Below, one piece after another: positions 7,425 through 13,955 of a stretch of DNA of 25,454 bases. Under the pieces are notes generated by a model that did no database searches, was not told the origin of the DNA, and saw only the letters and a program-made list of their open reading frames with translations. Numbering within the stretch: the first letter of the stretch is position 1; each line of letters starts with the position of its first letter. The stretch covers positions 1-25,454 of the forward strand of contig JBHEOL010000360.1 in the NCBI GenBank assembly GCA_046261635.1, written 5' to 3'. Origin of the DNA: JBHEPS01 sp046261635 (GTDB lineage Bacteria > Acidobacteriota > Thermoanaerobaculia > Gp7-AA8). The translations under genes were made by a program, and so were the position numbers.

Positions 7425-8456
7425 ATGCAGGAACTCGATCATCGCGACAGGGACCTCCTCAACATGCTCCACGCCGACGTTCCACTGGCGGCGACTCCCT
7501 TCGCCATCATCGGCCAGATGATCGACATGTCCGAGAAGGAAGTCATCAAGCGGACGGACCGGTTGCGCAAGGAAGGCCTCCTCCGGCAGATCTCCGCGGC
7601 GTTCGATCCCCGCGCTTTCGGCTACCGCTCCTCACTGGTGGCCGCTCGCGTGAACGAGGAACGGCTCGAGGCCGCAGCCGGAATCATCAGCGCCCACCCG
7701 GGCGTGTATCAGAACTATCGCCGCAATCACGAGTTCAACCTCTGGTTCACCATCGCGGTGCCTCCCACCTCCCGGCTCGGACTGGAGCGCACCGTCGAGG
7801 TTCTCGGCAAGGAAGCGGAGTGCGAAGCCGTCCGGCTCCTTCCAGCCCTCCGATCGTTCCGCGGCGCGTCGCCCGAAGCAAACGAGCCGGGATCCGACGA
7901 AACCAACGGTTCCGATTCGGTCGCCGAGGCACCGAGCGCGAGAGAGATCGAACTCATCAAGCTCCTGCAGACCGACCTCCCCCTCCACCCGCGGCCCTTC
8001 GACGTCCTGGCCCGGGGCGCTGGCATGTCGGGAGATGAACTGGTCGAAGCGGGGCGTGAATTCGCCCGCAAGCAGCAGCTGAAACGCTACGGGGCGGTCC
8101 TCCAGCCAACGCGTTCGACCTTCTCGGCGAGCGTGATGGGCGTGTGGCGCGTGGAGAACGACGAAGTCGAGCGAGTGGCATCGGTCATGACCGGCCACAA
8201 GGCCGTCTCGCAATGCTACCTTCGTCCCACCTACCCCGACTGGCCGTTCAACCTGTTCACCATCGTCCACGGACGATCAGTCGACGAGTGCGAATCGGTC
8301 CTCGCCGAGCTCTCGGAACGGACCGGCGTGCCGGACATGCAGGCACTCTTCCCCATCCGCGAGTTCAAGCGCAGCCGGGTGCCCCTGTTCTCCTCCGATT
8401 ACGACTCGTGGGAGGCGACACGCGCGGGTGGTACCGGCAGGAGCGCGGTCTCCTGA
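7425..8456 (+). CDS. Fused siroheme decarboxylase (AhbA/AhbB, NirD/L-like), two tandem domains
   Basis: A 343-residue protein made of two homologous Lrp/AsnC-like halves: residues 1-147 and about 173-330, joined by an acidic, Ser/Glu-rich linker. Each half has an N-terminal winged-helix-like part and a ferredoxin-like part with the siroheme decarboxylase signature: HPGVYQNYRRNHEFNLWFT (91-109), and AVSQCYLRPTYPDWPFNLF (260-278) in the second. AhbA and AhbB normally form a heterodimer that removes two acetate carboxylates from siroheme to give didecarboxysiroheme, in the alternative heme or heme d1 pathway. A fused chain would be the whole enzyme. Gene callers often mislabel such proteins as AsnC regulators. 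No other heme gene is present in the window. Confidence 0.85.
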   Translation: MQELDHRDRDLLNMLHADVPLAATPFAIIGQMIDMSEKEVIKRTDRLRKEGLLRQISAAFDPRAFGYRSSLVAARVNEERLEAAAGIISAHPGVYQNYRRNHEFNLWFTIAVPPTSRLGLERTVEVLGKEAECEAVRLLPALRSFRGASPEANEPGSDETNGSDSVAEAPSAREIELIKLLQTDLPLHPRPFDVLARGAGMSGDELVEAGREFARKQQLKRYGAVLQPTRSTFSASVMGVWRVENDEVERVASVMTGHKAVSQCYLRPTYPDWPFNLFTIVHGRSVDECESVLAELSERTGVPDMQALFPIREFKRSRVPLFSSDYDSWEATRAGGTGRSAVS

Positions 8457-8463
8457 TCACTCG

Positions 8464-8481
8464 CGTCAAGATTTTTTGACG
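8464..8481 (+). terminator. Possible weak terminator hairpin after the siroheme decarboxylase gene
   Basis: CGTCAA (8464-8469) and TTGACG (8476-8481) form a six-base stem with loop GATTTT. Only a short pyrimidine tail (TCCTTTC) follows. The stem is short and not very GC-rich, so termination is uncertain. Confidence 0.3.
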
Positions 8482-8574
8482 TCCTTTCGAGGCCCCGAGA
8501 TTCCATAACCCGTGACAGGTCAAGCCTTTCCGCGCTGATCCCACCCCGGCGGGCGCCATGCAGGCCCCCCCTCC

Positions 8575-8751
8575 ATGGAAGAGCCTTCGGAATTCATCGA
8601 CGAGGAGCGCGACTCGCTCGACGACCGGAGCAGGTGCGAACCCGGCTGGGACCCCGTCCGGTTCGATCTCGAGGACGAGCCCGCGGTGAGGGACGAGGGA
8701 GGGAGAGAGCGGGAGGCGAAGGACCGATGGGACCGGCGGGAGTCTGGCTGA
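8575..8751 (+). CDS. Possible small charged hypothetical protein (58 aa)
   Basis: This lies in the 337-base stretch between the siroheme decarboxylase stop and the CDGSH gene, which otherwise holds only the hairpin at 8464-8481. The frame encodes a strongly charged peptide (starts MEEPSEFIDEERD, ends DRWDRRESG) with no membrane segment. Of its 58 codons, 49 end in G or C, in line with neighbouring genes. Against it: no ribosome site precedes the ATG and I recognise no family. Opposite-strand frames over the same bases give Arg/Ser-rich nonsense-like composition. Confidence 0.35.
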   Translation: MEEPSEFIDEERDSLDDRSRCEPGWDPVRFDLEDEPAVRDEGGREREAKDRWDRRESG

Positions 8752-8793
8752 GCCTTGATCCGCGCCGCCCGCCTCCCGGCCGTCCTGCTCCGT

Positions 8794-9006
8794 CTATTTC
8801 TCTTCGCTCTTGCGGACCGCCTGGGTCGCCCCCTGAAACCCGATCTTCGAGTGGGTTCCATCGCAGAACGGCTTGGTCGTGGAGCCGCCGCAGCGGCAGA
8901 GCGCTTTCTTCACCTGTTCGATTTCATTTCCTTCGTCGTCGACGAGAACGAACTCCCCCTCGACGATGAATGGACCCTGGGGCTTGACCTTGATCCGGAT
9001 GGTCAT
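8794..9006 (-). CDS. CDGSH iron-sulfur domain protein
   Basis: A 70-residue protein ending with the CDGSH cluster-binding motif CRCGGSTTKPFCDGTH. Three Cys and one His should bind a redox-active, labile 2Fe-2S cluster. The N-terminal beta-strand segment (IRIKVKPQGPFIVEGEFVLVD) is typical of bacterial single-CDGSH proteins. The ATG at 9006 is chosen because a strong GGAAGGAG lies five bases upstream; a longer frame from 9036 would read through that ribosome site. Functions in the family include redox or iron-sulfur handling; the specific partner is unknown. It is the last gene of the minus-strand cluster, 43 bases after the MerR gene, and could be its target. Confidence 0.92.
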   Translation of the reverse strand: MTIRIKVKPQGPFIVEGEFVLVDDEGNEIEQVKKALCRCGGSTTKPFCDGTHSKIGFQGATQAVRKSEEK

Positions 9007-9049
9007 GGTGATCTCCTTCCCTGGAGACGGGTGCAAGCGGCGTGCGGGG

Positions 9050-9460
9050 TCAGAACCACCGCTTCTTCTTGTCCGGCTTTGGATTGCGACTGGCGCGCTC
9101 GCGACGGAGGGAAGCGAGCTCGATCTCGAGAGCTTCGATCCGCACTCGCATCCGCTCGATTTCGTCGGTCATGCCGGCGTGGACTGCCAGAAGGAGATCG
9201 AGATGCTGCCGGATCTCGGCCTGTGCGATCGACGGGGCGAGCTGGTCGCGCAGTTGCCCGAGTCGCACGCCTTCCTGCTCGACCATGCGCCGGACCATCT
9301 GGAACTGGGCGACGCTCGCTTCGGTATACCTTCGATGCCCGCCGGCCGTCTTCTCGACGTGGAAGAAATCGGGCAGCTCCTTCTCGTAAAAGCGGAGCGT
9401 AGTCACCGGAATGCCAGTCTTCCGATGAACATCCGAGATCGTGAGACGGGCGGCGGACAC
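9050..9460 (-). CDS. MerR-family transcriptional regulator
   Basis: A 136-residue regulator with a MerR winged-helix domain at about 6-75: LTISDVHRKTGIPVTTLRFYEKE, then GGHRRYTEASVAQFQMVRRM. A coiled-coil dimerisation helix at about 80-125 follows (MTDEIERMRVRIEALEIELASLRRE). The C-terminus is basic and lacks the Cys residues of metal-sensing MerR proteins, so the inducer cannot be named. The start is a GTG at 9460, three bases after the stop of the DUF4845 gene and without a clear ribosome site, suggesting translational coupling. Confidence 0.9.
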   Translation of the reverse strand: MSAARLTISDVHRKTGIPVTTLRFYEKELPDFFHVEKTAGGHRRYTEASVAQFQMVRRMVEQEGVRLGQLRDQLAPSIAQAEIRQHLDLLLAVHAGMTDEIERMRVRIEALEIELASLRRERASRNPKPDKKKRWF

Positions 9461-9463
9461 GGG

Positions 9464-9823
9464 TCAGAAAACCGGATTCTCAGCAACGTGACTGAAGGAC
9501 CACTGGTAGACGTAGCCGGGGAATTCGACCGGGACCACGTAGTTCACCTCGACCCTGATTCGCTCGCGCGCTCTCTGGATCTTGATGTCGCTGTTGGTGA
9601 CCGGGAGCTCGAGGACGCGGGCTTTGTCGAGAATGGCCCGCCGGATGGCCGGGTCCCTCATCTGTCCTGCCGAGCGAGCCGAATCGGTGACGGTTCGCCG
9701 CAAGTCGGCGGCTTTCACCTTGACCGGCACCATTTTGAACGCGAACCAACCGGCTGCAATCAGAATGATCAGGCCGATAATGCATCCGAGCTGCCCTTCG
9801 CCACGCTGTCTTAACGGGTGCAT
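9464..9823 (-). CDS. DUF4845-like single-pass membrane protein
   Basis: A 119-residue protein with one N-terminal membrane helix (about 11-31, QLGCIIGLIILIAAGWFAFK) and a soluble alpha/beta domain ending in VEVNYVVPVEFPGYVYQWSF. This layout matches small proteins of the DUF4845 type that often lie next to signal peptidase I genes; here lepB is immediately upstream. The function is unknown. The ATG at 9823 has AAAGGAG ten bases upstream. A much longer open frame continues upstream on this strand, but it only runs antisense-like through lepB in another frame and is not coding. Confidence 0.8.
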   Translation of the reverse strand: MHPLRQRGEGQLGCIIGLIILIAAGWFAFKMVPVKVKAADLRRTVTDSARSAGQMRDPAIRRAILDKARVLELPVTNSDIKIQRARERIRVEVNYVVPVEFPGYVYQWSFSHVAENPVF

Positions 9824-9882
9824 GCGGGAAATTCTCCTTTTGCAGGGAGAGTAAGAAAGAGACCTTCGGAAGTCAACGCGGA

Positions 9883-10476
9883 TCAGCGAATGAGCCGGAA
9901 GATGCGGTCCCATCGCGGGCCGTCCAGCCCCGCGGGCTCCCCGGTCGCGGACTGGGCGCTGGCGCTCGATGCTCCGACGGACGCCGAAGACCAGAAGATG
10001 AGCCGCGCCCTCCCGACGACTCTGTCGGCGCTGAGCAAGCCCCAGCTCCGACTGTCGATGGAGTCCGAGCGGTGATCGCCCATCACGAAGACGTGGCCGG
10101 GGGAGACGATCTCGGCCACGGTCCCTTCCGAGCTTTGACCGCGCACGTACTCTTCCTCGAGGCGCCCGGAGTTGAGCCGGACCACGCCATCGCGGATCTC
10201 GATGTGATCGCCCGGAATCGCGACGACCCGCTTCACGAAATACCCCGGTCCGGCCGCGGGATTGCGAAAGACGACGACCTCGCCGCGCGCAGGCGTCCAG
10301 CCGGCAAGAGCGGTGGGAGTGACCAGGATGTGATCGCCTGGCTGCAGCGTCGGAGACATCGACGCCGAGGGAATCGAGAAGGCCTGAAACAGGGTAGCCC
10401 GGACGATGAGCGCCGCGACCAGCCCGATCAGCAGCGGCTGGAGAAGAATACGGGCGGTGGAGACGGTCAGCTTCAT
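9883..10476 (-). CDS. lepB: Signal peptidase I
   Basis: A 197-residue S26 peptidase that cleaves signal peptides from exported proteins at the outer face of the inner membrane. An N-terminal membrane helix (about 10-30) precedes the catalytic Ser39 in IPSASMSPTL. The general base Lys82 is in KRVVAIPGD, and the conserved GDHRSDSIDSR box is near 133-143. Only one membrane helix is present, as in compact Gram-positive-like and acidobacterial versions. The C-terminal tail, rich in Ala and Ser, may lie near the membrane. The gene starts 18 bases after the thiD stop with no strong ribosome site. Confidence 0.95.
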   Translation of the reverse strand: MKLTVSTARILLQPLLIGLVAALIVRATLFQAFSIPSASMSPTLQPGDHILVTPTALAGWTPARGEVVVFRNPAAGPGYFVKRVVAIPGDHIEIRDGVVRLNSGRLEEEYVRGQSSEGTVAEIVSPGHVFVMGDHRSDSIDSRSWGLLSADRVVGRARLIFWSSASVGASSASAQSATGEPAGLDGPRWDRIFRLIR

Positions 10477-10494
10477 GCGCGTGCGTGCTGCCTA

Positions 10495-11310
10495 TTATCG
10501 ACGTCTGGCGCCTTCGGATGGTTCCGCGAGGATCCCGAGGTAGTTGTTTTTCGAGGAACCGGTCGAATAGCGATCGAGAAGCGCCTGATGAACGAAATCG
10601 GTGGCCAAGGCGACGGCCTCGGGAAGCTCTCGTCCAAGGGCCAGGTTCGCCGCCACGGCGGATGCAAGAGCACAACCGGTACCATGGCCCTCCGCCTCGG
10701 GGATGCGTTCATGACGGTACTCCCGGGTTTCAGCGCCGATCACGAGCGTATCGACGACGGGAGAGCCGGGGAGATGCCCCCCTTTGAGGACGACCGCAAA
10801 CGGACCGAGAGCCGACAGACGTGCGGCGAATTCCGCGATCTCGGCCGTCTCGCCAGGGTCGCCGCCGATCAGCTCGCCCGCTTCGGGCCAGTTCGGCGTG
10901 AGCACCGTGGCGAGCGGAAGGAGCTCGCTTCGGAGGGCGGCGACCGCATCCTCGGCGAGAAGGCGCGCGCCGCTCGAGGCGATCATCACGGGGTCGAGTA
11001 CGATCTGCGCCGGCTTCCACTCGCGGAGCTTGCGCGCAACGGTCCGCACCAGGGACGCCGTTCCGAGCATCCCGATTTTGACGACGGAGGGGCGGAGGTC
11101 GCTCATGACCGCGTCGATCTGAGCCTCGACGATCTCGTCCCCAAGGGGAAAGACCGCCGTCACCTCGCGGCTGTTCTGGGCGGTGATCGCCGTGATCGCG
11201 GAGGCACCATGCAGGCCGAACCAGGCGAAGGTCTTCAGATCGGCCTGGATCCCGGCGCCGCCGCCGGAGTCACTTCCCGCGATCGTCAGAACTGAGTTTC
11301 GTCTGTTCAT
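10495..11310 (-). CDS. thiD: Hydroxymethylpyrimidine/phosphomethylpyrimidine kinase
   Basis: A 271-residue ribokinase-fold enzyme that phosphorylates HMP and HMP-phosphate in thiamine biosynthesis. Typical motifs are LTIAGSDSGGGAGIQADLKT near the start, GLHGASAITAITAQNS, VVKIGML, LDPVM, LTPNWPEA, and the anion-hole/catalytic motif GHGTGCALASA near the C-terminus. The length is normal for ThiD alone, so there is no ThiE fusion. Its ATG lies 41 bases inside the end of the nucleotide cyclase gene. No TPP riboswitch is visible upstream, fitting expression from the cyclase promoter. Confidence 0.95.
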   Translation of the reverse strand: MNRRNSVLTIAGSDSGGGAGIQADLKTFAWFGLHGASAITAITAQNSREVTAVFPLGDEIVEAQIDAVMSDLRPSVVKIGMLGTASLVRTVARKLREWKPAQIVLDPVMIASSGARLLAEDAVAALRSELLPLATVLTPNWPEAGELIGGDPGETAEIAEFAARLSALGPFAVVLKGGHLPGSPVVDTLVIGAETREYRHERIPEAEGHGTGCALASAVAANLALGRELPEAVALATDFVHQALLDRYSTGSSKNNYLGILAEPSEGARRR

Positions 11311-12937
11311 TGGTCAGGCTATTCCTTGTGGGAAGGGTGCTGGCAGCCGGGTCGAGCTCGCGGACGATCTGGTGCACCGGCATTCGCTGCTGGAGACCCT
11401 TGAGCGGGAACTCGCCGAGCGGAAGTGATTCGAACTCGGTGGTCAGACGCTCGAACGTATTCTGCGAGATGACGACCTGGCCGGGCTTGGCGACTCCGCT
11501 CTCGAGGCGGGATGCGATGTTCACGGAGGTTCCGAGCACGGTGTAGTCGACGCGCTTCTCGGTGCCCACGTTCCCTACGACGGCCGGGCCGGAGTTGATG
11601 CCGACGCGGATCTGGACGGGAGGGAGCCCTTCCCTGACGCGCTCTTCGTTCCATTCGTCCACGAGGCTCCTCATCATCAGGCCGGCGCGAACGGCCCGCA
11701 CGGCGTGATCTTCCTGAGCGAGCGGAGCGCCGAAGAAAGCCATCACCGCGTCACCGATGAACTTGTCGAGCGTACCGCCCCAGGTGAAGATGGCCTCCAC
11801 TGCGCAGCTGAAGAAATTCGCGAGGAACTCGGATACCTCTTCAGGTTTCTTGGTTTCCGAGATGGACGTGAATCCACAGATGTCGGCGAACAGGATGGAA
11901 AGATCCGCGTTGCGGACTTCCTTCTCCTCGGCGGCACCGGCGCGGCGTACGATTTCGTCCACGACGGCCGGGGAGTGGTAGCGCTCGAGCTTCCCGCGGA
12001 TCTTCCGCTCTTCCTCGATCTTTTCCGAAAGCTGTGCACGCTCGATGGCGACTGCCGCGAAGTTGGCCAGCGCGGTCAGCAGGTCGAGATCGTCTTCCGT
12101 GAATCGCCCGATGTGAATCGGCGAGTCGACCTGCACCGCTCCGATCACCCGGCCGCGATTCCACAGCGGAACGCACATCGCCGACCGGATGCCGTGGATG
12201 GCGATCGACTTTCCGCCAAGGAGCCGGGCGTCCTCGAGTGCGTTCGAGGTGAGCAGCGAAACCTGCTGCTCGGCGACCATCTTCAGGATCGTCCGCGAGA
12301 TCGGAATCTCCTCGTCCGATCCTTCGCTGAACTTGGTCGTCCGCGGGATGGGATTCCCCTCCTCGTCGAACAGAACCAGAAGCCCGCGCTCGACCGGAAG
12401 ATACTTGAAGATCAGGTCCATGACGGTGCGAAGCACCTGACTCAAGTCATCCGATTCGAGCAGCACCTTCGCCACTTGAACCAGGACGGCGAAGATCTTC
12501 TCGCGCGTGTCGGCTTTTCCCGGCGCAGCGGGCTGGTCGGGCTGGGGGGCGGCCTCGAGACCGAATTCCGAGTTGAAGTCCGAAATCCGGCGAATCACTG
12601 TGCCGGACATATTGTCGAACGGGCTCTCTTCGGAGAAACCGATCTCCGGAATCGACTTGATCTCGGCCTCCACGGAGCCGATCAGGAGCCGGTCACCCGC
12701 TTGAAGGGCCGCCTCGGGAGCCGACGATCCGTTGACCTTCACACCATTCGTGGAGTTGAGATCGACGAGCCACCACTGCGCGCCCCGGAGCTCGAAACGC
12801 GCGTGCCGCCTCGAAACCGACGGGTGATTGAGGACGACGTCGTTTCCCTCGATGCGACCGACGCTCACGGGACTCTCCCGGAGGTCGTACATTCTCGCGG
12901 TGCCGAGGTCGACGTAATGGAGCTGGAACTGGTCCAT
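11270..12937 (-). CDS. FHA-GAF-class III adenylate/guanylate cyclase
   Basis: A 555-residue soluble signalling enzyme. An FHA domain at about 5-95 has VGR (26-28), SRRHA (42-46) and STNG (62-65), so phospho-threonine binding residues are kept. A GAF domain is at about 150-305, followed by a short helical linker. The class III cyclase domain is at about 340-525. It retains both metal Asp residues (D352 in FADICGFT, D396 in DKFIGDAVM), a Lys (K392) and Asp (D464 in VDYTVLG) in adenine-selecting positions, and the transition-state pair N473/R477 in VNIASRLE. It should therefore be active, most likely making cAMP. A longer start at 12961 is possible, but a TATAAT box covers its first codons, so ATG 12937 is preferred. 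It is divergent from the phosphatase/kinase operon. Confidence 0.93.
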   Translation of the reverse strand: MDQFQLHYVDLGTARMYDLRESPVSVGRIEGNDVVLNHPSVSRRHARFELRGAQWWLVDLNSTNGVKVNGSSAPEAALQAGDRLLIGSVEAEIKSIPEIGFSEESPFDNMSGTVIRRISDFNSEFGLEAAPQPDQPAAPGKADTREKIFAVLVQVAKVLLESDDLSQVLRTVMDLIFKYLPVERGLLVLFDEEGNPIPRTTKFSEGSDEEIPISRTILKMVAEQQVSLLTSNALEDARLLGGKSIAIHGIRSAMCVPLWNRGRVIGAVQVDSPIHIGRFTEDDLDLLTALANFAAVAIERAQLSEKIEEERKIRGKLERYHSPAVVDEIVRRAGAAEEKEVRNADLSILFADICGFTSISETKKPEEVSEFLANFFSCAVEAIFTWGGTLDKFIGDAVMAFFGAPLAQEDHAVRAVRAGLMMRSLVDEWNEERVREGLPPVQIRVGINSGPAVVGNVGTEKRVDYTVLGTSVNIASRLESGVAKPGQVVISQNTFERLTTEFESLPLGEFPLKGLQQRMPVHQIVRELDPAASTLPTRNSLTNEQTKLSSDDRGK

Positions 12938-12950
12938 GCCGGATTCCCGG

Positions 12951-12956
12951 ATTATA
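12951..12956 (-). promoter_or_regulatory. -10 element (TATAAT) for the cyclase gene cluster
   Basis: Read on the minus strand this is a perfect TATAAT. It lies 14 bases before the ATG at 12937 and inside the longer possible reading frame. The expected -35 area (about 12974-12979) is GC-rich with no consensus, so an activator may be needed. Confidence 0.45.
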
Positions 12957-12992
12957 TCCATTCACCCGACGCAGGGGGCGGGCCTGCTCCTG

Positions 12993-12998
12993 TATAAT
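12993..12998 (+). promoter_or_regulatory. -10 element (TATAAT) for the phosphatase/kinase operon
   Basis: A perfect TATAAT on the plus strand, 47 bases before the phosphatase ATG at 13046, giving a leader of roughly 40 bases. No -35 consensus is seen 16-18 bases upstream. It faces away from the minus-strand TATAAT 36 bases to its left, so both promoters would share the same upstream DNA. Confidence 0.45.
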
Positions 12999-13045
12999 CC
13001 GCCCATCTCCGTTCGCAACCAGCAGACGAATCTCGGCCGGACCTG

Positions 13046-13948
13046 ATGCAGAGAAACAGCCAAACTCCCTCTCCGGGTCGAAACGACGAAGTCTCTCTGC
13101 GTCTGGATATCGCCCAGCGCAGCGAGGTCGGCAAGGTTCGAACCGAGAATCAGGACTTCAGCCTCGTCTCGGGCGGTCCGGAAGGACCGGGTGGTGGAGC
13201 CCTCATGATCGTCGCGGACGGAATGGGGGGACATCGAGGCGGCGCAACGGCATCCCGCCTCGCGGCGACGACGGTGCAGGAGCGCTTCGCGGCAGGTTCG
13301 CTCGAGAATCCCGGCAAGGCGCTCTCCGCCGCCATCGAGCGGGCCAACCAGGCGGTGTTCGATCATGCGCAGGCCCAGCCCGACCTTCGCGGAATGGGCA
13401 CGACGGTTTCAGTTCTTTACGCGCGCGCGAATCGAGCCTGGTTCTCTCACGTCGGCGATTCGCGCATCTACAGGCTCCGCGACGGGTCGCTGGAACAACT
13501 CACTCAGGATCATTCCGTGGTCGCCAGCATGGTTCGCGAAGGGTTGCTGACCGACGAGGAGGCTGCGGTCCATCCACGGCGAAACGTGCTGCAGCGATCG
13601 CTCGGTGTCGCACCCGACATCGAGATGGACAGCGGAAACGATCTCGAGCTGCAGCCAGGCGATACGTATCTGCTCTGCTCGGACGGACTGCACGGATTCG
13701 TGCGAGGCGAGTCGATCCGCGAGGCTCTCGAGCTCCCACCCGCGGAGGCGGTCGGCCGCTGCATCGATCTCGCCTACGAGGCAGGCGCGCCCGACAATGT
13801 CACCGCGGTCGTCTGCAGGGTCGAAACGGGACCGGGTGAACGCCCGCGCAGAAGAGGCCTGCGCTGGGGCTGGCTGCTGGTCGGGATCGGGTTTGCCGGC
13901 GCCCTGTTCTGGTGGTGGAGCCGCTTCGGTCAGGGCGCCGGGTTCTGA
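13046..13948 (+). CDS. PP2C-family Ser/Thr protein phosphatase with C-terminal membrane anchor
   Basis: A 300-residue protein. The PP2C domain is at about 18-260 with the metal-binding and catalytic motifs: VRTENQD (31-37), VADGMGGHRGG (56-66), MGTT (117-120), HVGDSRIYRL (135-144), LTQDHS (152-157), CSDGLHG (211-217) and the final DNVTAVV (250-256). It is followed by a basic stretch and one membrane helix (about 272-291), which would hold the catalytic domain on the cytoplasmic side. It should reverse phosphorylation made by the two kinases encoded downstream. It is the first gene of the operon and ends seven bases before the protease gene. Confidence 0.95.
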   Translation: MQRNSQTPSPGRNDEVSLRLDIAQRSEVGKVRTENQDFSLVSGGPEGPGGGALMIVADGMGGHRGGATASRLAATTVQERFAAGSLENPGKALSAAIERANQAVFDHAQAQPDLRGMGTTVSVLYARANRAWFSHVGDSRIYRLRDGSLEQLTQDHSVVASMVREGLLTDEEAAVHPRRNVLQRSLGVAPDIEMDSGNDLELQPGDTYLLCSDGLHGFVRGESIREALELPPAEAVGRCIDLAYEAGAPDNVTAVVCRVETGPGERPRRRGLRWGWLLVGIGFAGALFWWWSRFGQGAGF

Positions 13949-13955
13949 GATCCTC

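Noticed and set aside
7425..8456. Lrp/AsnC-type transcription regulator
   Set aside because: The fold is related, but both halves carry siroheme decarboxylase signatures and there is no typical standalone AsnC effector domain.
9824..10675. Upstream extension of the DUF4845 frame to 403 codons
   Set aside because: The extra part overlaps lepB in another frame on the same strand and is Arg-rich with no motif; the ribosome site and membrane helix fix the start at 9823.
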